A stretch of 64,000 bases of DNA from an uncultured Flavobacteriaceae bacterium (GTDB taxonomy: Bacteria; Bacteroidota; Bacteroidia; Flavobacteriales; Flavobacteriaceae). Each line of letters starts with the position of its first letter. Position 1 is the stretch's first letter. This document shows positions 36,065-44,695 of the stretch, piece by piece. The stretch covers positions 1-64,000 of the forward strand of contig CAJJAZ010000003.1 in NCBI GenBank assembly GCA_905182295.1, in the 5' to 3' direction. Under the pieces are notes generated by a model. It saw nothing but the letters and a program-made list of their open reading frames with translations, made no database searches and was not told where the DNA came from. Both the position numbers and the translations under genes were made by a program.

Positions 36065-37555
36065 ATGAGTGAAAAAAAAATCATCGAAGAACGCTCCCTA
36101 CAACTCAACAGAAGGGCCTTTTTAGGTAAAACTGCCTTGGGGATTGGTGGCATTGGTTTGGCTTCCTTATTAGGTACCCCATATTTTAATACTACTAAAA
36201 ACGGGGTCATTACCTCAGCTACTCCAAATACAGGCATTAAAGGAGCTTTAGGAGGGCTACACCACCCTGCCAAAATAAAAAGGGTGATTTACCTCTTTCA
36301 AAGTGGTGGCCCCTCACAATTAGAATTATTTGACTACAAACCCATGCTCAATAAAAGGCGTGGTGAAGATTTACCTGAATCTATTAGAAACGGACAAAGA
36401 CTCACTGGAATGACTTCTGGCCAGGATAGGTTTCCCTTAGTAGGCTCTCAATTTGGATTCAACCAATACGGCAATAACCCTGCATGGATCAGTGACCTTT
36501 TGCCTTATACGGCTAAAGTAGCAGACGACATTTGTGTGATAAATTCGATGTTTACGGAGGCCATTAACCACGATCCAGCAGTTACTTTTTTCCAAACAGG
36601 GTCCCAACAACCAGGACGCCCTAGTATTGGCTCTTGGCTCAGCTATGGTTTGGGAAGTGAGAATGACAACCTACCTGCTTTTACAGTCTTACTTTCCAGA
36701 GGAACGGGAAGGCCTAATGGACAACCTTTATACACCAGGTTATGGGGGAATGGATTTTTACACTCCTTACACCAAGGGGTGCAATTTAGAGCAGCCAAAG
36801 ATCCCGTTTTATATTTAAATGATCCAGACGGCATGAATAAAGCCACAAAAAGGAATATGCTGGACCATTTGGCAGAATTAAACGATTCAGGATTTGAAGA
36901 CTATGGAGACCCAGAAATCAAGAGTAGGATTGCCCAATACGAAATGGCCTACAAGATGCAAACTTCTGTTCCAGACGTTATAAGCACTGAAAAAGAACCG
37001 GATTACATCTATAAAATGTACGGCGCAGATGCTAAAATTCCAGGGACATTCGCTGCCAATTGCTTACTAGCAAGAAGATTGGCAGAAAAGGATGTGCGTT
37101 TCATACAGTTGTATCACATGGGATGGGACCAACACGAAAATCTCCCAGGGGCCATTACCAAACAAGCCAAGGACGTAGACCAAGCCTCCGCAGCTTTAAT
37201 CATGGACCTAAAACAAAGGGGGCTTTTAGAAGACACCTTAGTGGTTTGGGGAGGAGAATTCGGAAGAACAAATTACTCTCAAGGGCTCCTCACTGACACC
37301 AATTATGGAAGAGACCACCATCCAAGATCATTTAGTATTTATTTAGCTGGAGGAGGTATAAAACCCGGATTGTATGGAAAAACAGACGACTTTGGGTACA
37401 ATATTGTAGAAAACCCTGTACATGTACATGACTTTCAAGCAACCATGCTTCACTTGTTGGGTATAGACCATGAAAAATTCACTTACAAACACCAAGGAAG
37501 GCGCTTTAGGCTAACAGATGTAGAAGGTAAAATTGTCAGAGATATTTTGAGTTAG
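36065..37555 (+). CDS. DUF1501 protein (alkaline-phosphatase-fold, Tat exported)
   Basis: This 496-residue protein starts with a twin-arginine signal (NRRAFLGK, Arg16-Arg17, then a Gly/Leu-rich segment). It belongs to DUF1501, which resembles sulfatases/alkaline phosphatases. Visible marks are VIYLFQSGGPSQLELFDYKP, INSMFTEAINHDPA, DTLVVWGGEFGRT and GRDHHPRSFSIYLAGGG, where His and Asp residues could bind metal. No activity is established for this family. It follows the cytochrome protein, the usual partner, and precedes the NHL protein by 1 base. Confidence 0.92.
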   Translation: MSEKKIIEERSLQLNRRAFLGKTALGIGGIGLASLLGTPYFNTTKNGVITSATPNTGIKGALGGLHHPAKIKRVIYLFQSGGPSQLELFDYKPMLNKRRGEDLPESIRNGQRLTGMTSGQDRFPLVGSQFGFNQYGNNPAWISDLLPYTAKVADDICVINSMFTEAINHDPAVTFFQTGSQQPGRPSIGSWLSYGLGSENDNLPAFTVLLSRGTGRPNGQPLYTRLWGNGFLHSLHQGVQFRAAKDPVLYLNDPDGMNKATKRNMLDHLAELNDSGFEDYGDPEIKSRIAQYEMAYKMQTSVPDVISTEKEPDYIYKMYGADAKIPGTFAANCLLARRLAEKDVRFIQLYHMGWDQHENLPGAITKQAKDVDQASAALIMDLKQRGLLEDTLVVWGGEFGRTNYSQGLLTDTNYGRDHHPRSFSIYLAGGGIKPGLYGKTDDFGYNIVENPVHVHDFQATMLHLLGIDHEKFTYKHQGRRFRLTDVEGKIVRDILS

Positions 37556-37556
37556 G

Positions 37557-38591
37557 ATGAAGAGAAAAGAATTTTTAGCCACCACTGGCTTAGGGGCATT
37601 AGGATTAGGACTCTCTGGATGGGGAACACTCACAGCATTTGCCTTAAAGGATGCCGTTATTGGACATGGCAGCCACCAATATAAAATAGACTTAAATTGG
37701 GGGGCATTGAATCCCAATTTCTATCCTGTAAATGACTGCCATGAAATGGTTCAGGATCGAAAAGGATTGTTGTACCTATTGACCAATCATACCGCAAATA
37801 ATGTATTAGTGTACAATACTTCTGGCACGCTCGTAAACAGCTGGGGGAAAGAATATCCAGGGGCTCACGGGCTGAGTATTCACGATGAAAACGGGACAGA
37901 ATACCTCTATATTTCAGACAACAACAGACATGAAGTGATCAAAACCACCTTGAAAGGAAAGGTTGTTCAGGTGTTTCCATTTCCAATAGAAAGTGAAAAA
38001 TACCAAGATCCTTCACAATACATTCCTACAGAAACTTGTGTGGCCGAAAATGGCGATGTATATGTGGCAGACGGCTATGGTGCACAACACATCCTTCATT
38101 ACAATGCCAAAGGCGAACTTTTAAACGTATTTGGCGGAAAAGGGACCGAAAAACACCAGTTTTTAAATGCCCATGGCATTTGTATAGATACTAGAAGCAA
38201 AAACCCCAGCTTGCTCATTACAGAAAGACAGGGAAACGAACTAAAACGCTTTGACCTCAACGGGAATTTTTTAAGCACTTCCCATTTACCAGGGGCCTAT
38301 ATATGCAGGCCTGTCATTCACGAGCAAGAAGTGTATCTGGCCACTATTTGGTCTGGTGATGGGGCCGCCAATAGTGGTTTTATAGCTATTTTAGATCAAG
38401 ACAACAAACTCATTTCTGCACCTGGAGGCATTGCACCTGTATATAAAGAGGCAGGGGAATTGCAAAAAATGCGTCAGGGCTTAAAAGTGTTTAAGCACCC
38501 ACATGATGTTTGTATAGACAAAGACCACAATATTTATGTGACCCAATGGAATGCTGGAAAAACATATCCTATTAAATTAATAAGGGTATGA
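37557..38591 (+). CDS. Six-bladed NHL-type propeller protein
   Basis: This 344-residue protein has an N-terminal export signal (KRKEFLATTGLGALGLGLSG, Tat-like but with KR). NHL/6-bladed beta-propeller repeats follow, for example GLSIHDENGTEYLYISDNN, TCVAENGDVYVADGYGAQH, GICIDTRSKNPSLLITER and DVCIDKDHNIYVTQWNAG. Such propellers bind ligands or protein partners; some are lyases, but no such residues can be named. Its stop overlaps the next start by 4 bases, so it is a coupled member of the operon. Confidence 0.88.
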   Translation: MKRKEFLATTGLGALGLGLSGWGTLTAFALKDAVIGHGSHQYKIDLNWGALNPNFYPVNDCHEMVQDRKGLLYLLTNHTANNVLVYNTSGTLVNSWGKEYPGAHGLSIHDENGTEYLYISDNNRHEVIKTTLKGKVVQVFPFPIESEKYQDPSQYIPTETCVAENGDVYVADGYGAQHILHYNAKGELLNVFGGKGTEKHQFLNAHGICIDTRSKNPSLLITERQGNELKRFDLNGNFLSTSHLPGAYICRPVIHEQEVYLATIWSGDGAANSGFIAILDQDNKLISAPGGIAPVYKEAGELQKMRQGLKVFKHPHDVCIDKDHNIYVTQWNAGKTYPIKLIRV

Positions 38592-39403
38592 GAAAGGTCA
38601 TTTTATACCTAGGGATTATTTGTTTCTTAAGTGGCTGTCGAAAAACAGTTGAAGCTGAATCTTATGTTAGCGACTCCAAGGAATTTCAACTGTCAAGTCC
38701 ATTAATTACAAGTGAAAAGACCCTCTTTAAAGACAGTACTGTTGTAGTACTTGAAAGTCCTTATCCAGGGGCCATTTTATGGTTTCAATCTGCGGGAATG
38801 GAGACCAATTACCACACGGCCCCCACCCCATACAAATCTGCTATTGGCATAGGAAAAAATACAATCTTACGCGCTTATGCTACCCACCCAGAGTATAAAA
38901 CCAGTGACACTATCTCTTTAGAGGTTTATAAAATAAAGCATTCTTTAAACCAAAGTCAAATAAGCATTTCTCCCAGGGCAAACCATTCTTATCTTGGAAA
39001 AGGAGCCACAACATTAATCAATAGCACAAAAGGCAGCCTATCTTTTAGAAATAGTGATGAATGGCTTGGCTTTGACCAAGCTAAAGTAACGATAGATATT
39101 GTTTTTGACCCTCCTATTACTATAGATAAGGTATTGATCAGTAGCCTGATTGACCAAGACGCTTGGATTTTTCCACTAGCGCATATTAAGGTAAAAGAGC
39201 AGTCTAAGGAGGTGGGTACCTTCATCAATAAAGACGCGAACAGTTCTATCGCTACCCAATTAAAAACTTTTGTGGTAAGCATCCCTAATAAAAACTACTC
39301 CCAACTAACTATTGAATTGGCTTCTGTAAAAAACATTCCAGACTGGCACCCTGGCAAGGGAACACAAGCCTGGTTTTTCATCGATCAAATACTTGTAGAA
39401 TAA
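38588..39403 (+). CDS. Lipoprotein with chitobiase-C-like and discoidin-like domains
   Basis: This 271-residue lipoprotein has a lipobox FLSGC (Cys17). The first domain (about 30-115) resembles the CHB_HEX_C/FN3-associated domain (AILWFQSAG...PTPYKSAIGIGKNTILRAYA). The second (about 140-271) is a discoidin/F5-8C-like sandwich ending DWHPGKGTQAWFFIDQILVE. No catalytic residues are evident. The same pair of domains forms the C-terminus of the next gene product, which points to an old duplication or split. It overlaps the propeller gene by 4 bases and is 1 base before the next gene. Confidence 0.75.
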   Translation: MRKVILYLGIICFLSGCRKTVEAESYVSDSKEFQLSSPLITSEKTLFKDSTVVVLESPYPGAILWFQSAGMETNYHTAPTPYKSAIGIGKNTILRAYATHPEYKTSDTISLEVYKIKHSLNQSQISISPRANHSYLGKGATTLINSTKGSLSFRNSDEWLGFDQAKVTIDIVFDPPITIDKVLISSLIDQDAWIFPLAHIKVKEQSKEVGTFINKDANSSIATQLKTFVVSIPNKNYSQLTIELASVKNIPDWHPGKGTQAWFFIDQILVE

Positions 39404-39404
39404 T

Positions 39405-41516
39405 ATGCATTTACTTTTGAATCCAATATATATCGCATTTCAACTTCTGCTAATTCAGATAAATCCCATGGAAGTCATGGGTAATTTTCACCCACTTTTG
39501 GTTCACTTACCTATTGGCATATTCCTTTTTGGTTTTGCATTGGAATGTTATTGTCGGTTAAAAAAGACCCCTTTACCAAGCTTTATAAGCTCTTTCACTT
39601 TGGTTACAGCAGCAAGTTTTGCGCTATTTTCAGTTATTTCAGGCTTGCTTTTAGCACAAGGTAGTGCCTACAATGAGGAAGGCTTGTCCTTACATAGAAA
39701 CATGGGAATAGCCTTTACCCTAGGGGCATTTGGCTTGTTATTTTTACAACAATCCAAAGCAGTTTGGTCCAATAAAGTATTTCTACCTGCCTATTCGATA
39801 TTGTTTATTTTATTGACTATTACGGGTCATTATGGAGGAAACATCACCCACGGCGAGGGATTTTTATTTGGCCAAAACGAGGCGAATTCTAGTTTATCCA
39901 TTGCCTCATTGGAAAATGCCATGGTTTATAACGATTTGGTGAAGCCTGTGTTGGACCTTAAATGTGTGGCCTGTCACAACGAAAAAAAAACAGAGGGTGG
40001 TCTATTGATGACATCGCCAGAATGGCTGCTAAAAGGTGGGGAACATGGTCCCATTTTTTCGACAAATAAAGATACTTTAGGTACCCTTCTTACCAGAGTA
40101 CATTTACCATTAGAGGAAAAAGAGCATATGCCACCAAAATCCAAAAAGCAACTCAGCAGTCAGGAAATAGTCCTGTTAGAATGGTGGATTCAAAACAAAG
40201 CCTGTTTTGACTGCAGTACAGCTAATTTAGAAGCCAATGAAAAAGTGGCGTTGGCATTGCAATCCTTTCTAGAAGACAACAGTCCTATTAAACAATGGGA
40301 GAAAACCATAGATCCTGTGCCACAAGATTGGATCCTCGCATTAGCCTCCAAAGGAATTACGGCCTACCCAATTACTTTTGGACACCCAATGGTAATAGTC
40401 AACGCAAGAGGGAAACAAAATCTGACTAAAAAAGACTTTAAACTCCTGAAAAAATACCAAGAAAATATTGTAGAAATAAACTTGGGTGCTAGCAATATGA
40501 ATGACACTTTAGCGGTGTTTTTGAAAAACTTTGAGCATCTTTTGAAATTGCAAATTCCACAAACCCCAATTACAGACAAAGGGATGGAATACGTAAAATC
40601 TCTAGACCATCTGTTGACCATAAATGCTTTTGCCACCAATGTGACCAGCAAATCATTAGATATCATTAGTGAAATAAATACCTTAGAAAACGCCTACCTC
40701 ACAGACACGCAAATCAATAAAAATATAATGGAGGCCTTTGTGGCTAAAAACGGAAAGCTACGCTTGCATTATATCTCTGAAGACACTTTTGCCCAAACCG
40801 CATTAGACCCGCCTACTATTTTATCCAAAACAGATTTTTTTAGAGATTCTCTAGCCATAGAAATGGCCTATGTGTTTGAAAATGCAAGTCTCTTTTACAC
40901 CCTGGATGGAAGTACTCCTGACACGACTAGTGTAAAATACAACCGTCCTTTTTCCATAGACAAGACTACGGTTCTAAAAGCGGTTACTTATATGGAGGGA
41001 TGGGGGCTAAGTGCCGTGGCAGAGGCAGATTTTAAAAAGTCTAATATAGATTATTCAAAGGTGGAGCTATTGGAAATACCCAATGAAAAATACACCGCTA
41101 ATGGAGGGAAATCACTGGTAGATTTAAAAAGAGGTTCTACCAATTTTGTAGACGGCATGTGGCTTGGATTTGAAGGGAAAAACAGTGAGGCAATACTCAC
41201 ATTGAGCAAAAGTGAAAAAGTGAATTCAATGGCAGTTGGAACCTTGTCTGCTCCTGCAAGTTGGATTTTTTACCCTATTGGTCTAGAAATCTTCAGCAGT
41301 AACAATGGGATTGATTATAAAAAAATAGCCCAACAAAGTTATTCTCCTGAGGAGCCAAACAACGACGTTAAAAAGAAATTTTTGGAAATCTCTTTTCCTG
41401 AAGTTGCCGCCACCCATCTAAAGGTAGTGGTGAAAAGCCCCCTTAAAAATCCTGAATGGCACCCCAACCCAGGAGGCAAAAGCTGGATTTTTATAGATGA
41501 AATTATTGTAGACTAG
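39405..41516 (+). CDS. Membrane cytochrome with DUF2231, LRR-like and chitobiase-C/discoidin domains
   Basis: This 703-residue protein starts with a DUF2231-like membrane region (FHPLLVHLPIGIFLFGFALE, about four to five helices). A planctomycete cytochrome-C-like domain follows with CVACH (Cys187, Cys190, His191) and GGLLMTSPEWLLKGGEHG. Next comes a leucine-rich-repeat-like stretch (about 310-440: IVEINLGASNMND, LLKLQIPQTPITDKG), then a CHB_HEX_C-like domain (LFYTLDGSTPDT) and a discoidin-like tail ending WHPNPGGKSWIFIDEIIVD. It could anchor electron transfer for the operon to the inner membrane. It is the last gene of the operon; no terminator was found. Confidence 0.85.
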   Translation: MHLLLNPIYIAFQLLLIQINPMEVMGNFHPLLVHLPIGIFLFGFALECYCRLKKTPLPSFISSFTLVTAASFALFSVISGLLLAQGSAYNEEGLSLHRNMGIAFTLGAFGLLFLQQSKAVWSNKVFLPAYSILFILLTITGHYGGNITHGEGFLFGQNEANSSLSIASLENAMVYNDLVKPVLDLKCVACHNEKKTEGGLLMTSPEWLLKGGEHGPIFSTNKDTLGTLLTRVHLPLEEKEHMPPKSKKQLSSQEIVLLEWWIQNKACFDCSTANLEANEKVALALQSFLEDNSPIKQWEKTIDPVPQDWILALASKGITAYPITFGHPMVIVNARGKQNLTKKDFKLLKKYQENIVEINLGASNMNDTLAVFLKNFEHLLKLQIPQTPITDKGMEYVKSLDHLLTINAFATNVTSKSLDIISEINTLENAYLTDTQINKNIMEAFVAKNGKLRLHYISEDTFAQTALDPPTILSKTDFFRDSLAIEMAYVFENASLFYTLDGSTPDTTSVKYNRPFSIDKTTVLKAVTYMEGWGLSAVAEADFKKSNIDYSKVELLEIPNEKYTANGGKSLVDLKRGSTNFVDGMWLGFEGKNSEAILTLSKSEKVNSMAVGTLSAPASWIFYPIGLEIFSSNNGIDYKKIAQQSYSPEEPNNDVKKKFLEISFPEVAATHLKVVVKSPLKNPEWHPNPGGKSWIFIDEIIVD

Positions 41517-41722
41517 TGTTTGCAATTGACTAAATTATAGTATGTGGCATTCTTTTTACTCAAAAGTTTAATGTTAATTATAATCTAGCTCATATTATTA
41601 TATGGTATCGGATATCTAATAATTATCATAACTTGATTGTATTAAATTTTTAGAGCTATTCATAAATCTCCAATAATATCTCTTTGGTAACAGATGTTAC
41701 AAAGCAGCCATCATATTTTCCT

Positions 41723-41730
41723 TACTTTTG
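41723..41730 (+). promoter_or_regulatory. Promoter -7 box (TACTTTTG)
   Basis: This matches TAnnTTTG 15 bases before the ATG of the YeeE/YedE gene at 41745. The TTG element is not at the expected distance. Confidence 0.4.
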
Positions 41731-41744
41731 ACAAAAATATTTAA

Positions 41745-42302
41745 ATGGATTTTATTTTAGACCCTTGGCCGTGGTATGTATCCGGCCCTCTTTTTGCTTT
41801 AGTCATGCTTAGCCTTACTTTCTTTGGAAAGAACTTTGGCATGTCTTCTAACCTCAGAACACTCTGTGCAATTGGTGGTGCAGGGAAATGGGCTTCCTTC
41901 TTTAAATTTGATATTAAAGCCCAAAAATGGAACTTGGTCGTGGTATTAGGTGCCGTTATTGGCGGGTATCTCGGAAGTCATTTCCTCCAAAACCAACCAG
42001 ATATAGCTATAAGCGCGTCTACCGTAGAGGCATTACAACAAATGGGATTTCAGAATCCTGGAGCCAGTATTTTACCCCCTGAACTCTTTAGTTTAGACGC
42101 TCTAGGTGAACCAAAAACTTGGGCCATACTCATTATAGGTGGCTTTCTAGTTGGTTTTGGCACCCGCTACGCGGGTGGCTGCACCTCTGGCCATGCAATC
42201 AGTGGTTTGAGCAACTTACAAGTACCTTCTTTGGTGGCTGTCATTGGATTTTTTATTGGAGGACTTATTATGACACATTTAATTTTACCCCAATTATTCT
42301 AG
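41745..42302 (+). CDS. YeeE/YedE-family sulfur transporter, half 1
   Basis: This 185-residue membrane protein has about five hydrophobic segments. The family motif GGCTSGHAISGL is clear, with the conserved Cys used in thiosulfate transport. In YeeE proteins thiosulfate passes along conserved cysteines. The bacterial split pair consists of two adjacent short genes, as here; the next one starts 4 bases later. No rhodanese, metallo-beta-lactamase or other sulfur gene lies nearby. Substrate therefore remains a family-level prediction. Confidence 0.88.
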   Translation: MDFILDPWPWYVSGPLFALVMLSLTFFGKNFGMSSNLRTLCAIGGAGKWASFFKFDIKAQKWNLVVVLGAVIGGYLGSHFLQNQPDIAISASTVEALQQMGFQNPGASILPPELFSLDALGEPKTWAILIIGGFLVGFGTRYAGGCTSGHAISGLSNLQVPSLVAVIGFFIGGLIMTHLILPQLF

Positions 42303-42305
42303 ACT

Positions 42306-42719
42306 ATGAAATATTTAAAATTTTTATCGGTAGGTATTTTCTTTGGTATCTTATTGGTTAAATCCGAAGCAGTTTCCTGGTTTAGAATATTTGAAATGTT
42401 CCGTTTTGAATCTTTTCATATGTATGGAATTATAGGGAGCGCTGTGGCATTAGGTGCCATTGGAATTGCACTGATCAAAAAATTCAAATTAAAAGACCTC
42501 TCCGGCCAGGCAATTGAAATTCCTAGCAAAGCGAAAAATTATACCTCTGCCATTATTGGTGGATCTATTTTTGGGTTGGGTTGGGCCCTAGCAGGTGCCT
42601 GTCCTGGACCTATGTATGTTCTAGTGGGAACAGGCGCTGTGAGCATGTTTGTAGTGATTGGAGCAGCCCTATTAGGCACCTTTGTTTACGGGCTCCTTAG
42701 AGATAAATTACCCCATTAA
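42306..42719 (+). CDS. YeeE/YedE-family (DUF6691) protein, half 2
   Basis: This 137-residue membrane protein has four hydrophobic segments. It has the second YeeE-type motif GLGWALAGACPGPMYVLVG, with a Cys in the same position as in half 1. It pairs with the preceding gene, and the two probably form one channel in the inner membrane. Confidence 0.88.
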   Translation: MKYLKFLSVGIFFGILLVKSEAVSWFRIFEMFRFESFHMYGIIGSAVALGAIGIALIKKFKLKDLSGQAIEIPSKAKNYTSAIIGGSIFGLGWALAGACPGPMYVLVGTGAVSMFVVIGAALLGTFVYGLLRDKLPH

Positions 42720-42792
42720 TACTTGCCAATTACCCATAAAAAAAGCTGCTTTTAAGGAACTTTTTTTATGCGGTGAGATAAATCCCTGACTT

Positions 42793-43062
42793 CTAAACAA
42801 TCTCTGCCTGAATGCCTGCGTCTAAAATGCCTTGACAAGCAGACTTTAACTTTTCAATTGGGCCTGTTTTAACGGTGCACTTTCCCTTAAAGTGAATGAT
42901 AAGAGTACATTGTTGGGCTTGTTCACTAGAATGCTTACACACCCTAATTAGGGTGTTAATTACATGATCAAAGGTGTTTACCTCATCATTAAAAACAATG
43001 AGTTCAGCATCTTTTTGGACCACATCTAAAGTATCTTGAGAAGATTCCTGTTGTTCCTTCAT
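42793..43062 (-). CDS. clpS: ATP-dependent Clp protease adaptor ClpS
   Basis: This 89-residue protein is the N-degron adaptor that delivers substrates to ClpA/ClpC-ClpP. The binding-pocket motif FNDEVNTFDHVI corresponds to the NDDxTPMEFV of other ClpS proteins. An N-terminal acidic extension (KEQQESSQDTLDVVQKDAE) is followed by the core with CTLIIHFKGKC and a C-terminal helix. It is last in the minus-strand run prmA-clpS, 19 bases after prmA. Confidence 0.93.
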   Translation of the reverse strand: MKEQQESSQDTLDVVQKDAELIVFNDEVNTFDHVINTLIRVCKHSSEQAQQCTLIIHFKGKCTVKTGPIEKLKSACQGILDAGIQAEIV

Positions 43063-43081
43063 ACCTTAAAAATATAAAAAA

Positions 43082-43933
43082 TTAAACAGATTTAAAAACA
43101 GCCGCTACCCAGTCATTCTTCTCTGTATGACTTTGATATTCAATTCCTAAAGAAGCGCATTTCTCTTTGATCATGCCTAAATCTTGGTCGTAAAAACCAC
43201 TCAACAAAAGGTACCCGCCTGTGGCTAAATGATCCTTGTAGGCTGCCATATCGTTCAACAAAATATTTCTGTTAATGTTAGCAAGAAAAATATCGTATGA
43301 CTTTTCTTTTAATGCATTAGATCCTAAAAAAGAAACATCTCCTTCATATACGTTAATGAAAGGCACCTTATTTCTTTCTACATTCTCTAAGGCATTTAAA
43401 AAACACCAATGGTCAATATCTACGGCGTCTACCGCTGTAGCTCCCTTCATGGCCGTGAGAATAGCTAAAACTCCTGTGCCACTCCCCATGTCCATGACTT
43501 TCTTATCCTGACAATCCAGCTGTAAAATAGCACTGAGCATCATGTGGGTAGTCTCATGGTGTCCGGTGCCAAAACTCATCTTTGGTTCAATGACAATGTC
43601 ATAAGTAACGTCTGGGGCCTCATGAAAAGGCGCTCTAACAACACAGTGATGGTCTACTTGAATGGGAGAAAAATTGGCCTCCCAATTGGCGTTCCAGTTT
43701 TCTTGAGGAATTTCCTTTGTGGTATATGAAAAAGAAAAACCTTCAAAATCATATACCGCTAAACCCTCCAATAAAGAAGGGCGCCAAAAAGCAGTATTAA
43801 TATATGCGATCACTCCCGTAGTCGTTTCCTCAAAACTTTCAAATCCCAAAGACCCTAATTCCGCTATGAGCAAATCAGATGCGGGCTGTAATGGAGTCAC
43901 TTCAAAGTGACAAGCAGTGTAGTCTAAGGTCAT
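43082..43933 (-). CDS. prmA: Ribosomal protein L11 methyltransferase
   Basis: This 283-residue SAM-dependent methyltransferase modifies ribosomal protein L11. It has an N-terminal substrate domain (about 1-110) and a Rossmann domain with MSFGTGHHETTHMML and motif I VMDMGSGTGVLAILTAMKG. The motif LANINRNILLND holds the NPPY-equivalent region of PrmA. It follows tpiA by 2 bases in the same operon. Confidence 0.94.
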   Translation of the reverse strand: MTLDYTACHFEVTPLQPASDLLIAELGSLGFESFEETTTGVIAYINTAFWRPSLLEGLAVYDFEGFSFSYTTKEIPQENWNANWEANFSPIQVDHHCVVRAPFHEAPDVTYDIVIEPKMSFGTGHHETTHMMLSAILQLDCQDKKVMDMGSGTGVLAILTAMKGATAVDAVDIDHWCFLNALENVERNKVPFINVYEGDVSFLGSNALKEKSYDIFLANINRNILLNDMAAYKDHLATGGYLLLSGFYDQDLGMIKEKCASLGIEYQSHTEKNDWVAAVFKSV

Positions 43934-43935
43934 AA

Positions 43936-44688
43936 TTAATTGAAAGCGTTCACAATGGCTGCAAAATCTGCTGCAACGAGTGCTGCTCCTCCAATAAGAC
44001 CTCCATCTACATCTGGCTTAGAAAAAATCTCTACCGCATTGGCTGGTTTCACACTTCCACCGTAAAGTATAGAAACTTCTTGCGCAATTGATTCACTGAA
44101 TGCCGCGGCTATGGTCTTTCTAATAAAATGGTGCATTTCTTGTGCTTGGTCTGCTGAAGCAGTTTCCCCTGTGCCAATCGCCCAAACGGGTTCATAGGCC
44201 AAAATGATTTGAGACCATGCAGCAGCAGGTAAATCAAACAAAGCATTTTTAAGCTGACCCTCCACTAAATTAAAATGATTGTCAGATTTTCTATCTGACA
44301 ATTCCTCGCCAAAACAAAACATCACTTGTAAACCTTTGTCTATGGCTTGTTTTACTTTCTTAGCTAGAATTTCATCGGTTTCTCCAAAATAACTTCTACG
44401 CTCAGAGTGGCCTAAAATCACTGTTTTAATACCTACAGCACTAAGCATGTCTGCAGATATTTCCCCTGTATATGCGCCAGAATCTGCATAGTGCATATTT
44501 TGTGCAATCACCTCAATTGGTGTAGTAGCAGCCACATCCAAAGCAGCAGTTAAGTTTACAAAGGTCGGTGCCACCATGACAGAAACGTCTGATGCAAGTG
44601 TTAATCCTTTTAAGTCTTCAACTAAAAGCTGGGTCGCTTTTAAATCATTATTCATTTTCCAGTTTCCCGCTACAATTTTCTTTCTCAT
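43936..44688 (-). CDS. tpiA: Triose-phosphate isomerase
   Basis: This 250-residue glycolytic enzyme interconverts glyceraldehyde-3-phosphate and dihydroxyacetone phosphate in the cytoplasm. All catalytic marks are present: GNWKMN with the active Lys, LGHSERR with the active His, AYEPVWAIGTGETAS with the active Glu, and the phosphate-binding ILYGGSVKPAN and DGGLIGGA. It lies 7 bases after the DoxX-type gene. Confidence 0.97.
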   Translation of the reverse strand: MRKKIVAGNWKMNNDLKATQLLVEDLKGLTLASDVSVMVAPTFVNLTAALDVAATTPIEVIAQNMHYADSGAYTGEISADMLSAVGIKTVILGHSERRSYFGETDEILAKKVKQAIDKGLQVMFCFGEELSDRKSDNHFNLVEGQLKNALFDLPAAAWSQIILAYEPVWAIGTGETASADQAQEMHHFIRKTIAAAFSESIAQEVSILYGGSVKPANAVEIFSKPDVDGGLIGGAALVAADFAAIVNAFN

Positions 44689-44695
44689 AATTATG

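Noticed and set aside
42738-42767. Possible bidirectional terminator between YeeE/YedE and clpS genes
   Set aside because: The stem consists almost only of A-T pairs with a large loop, too weak to call.
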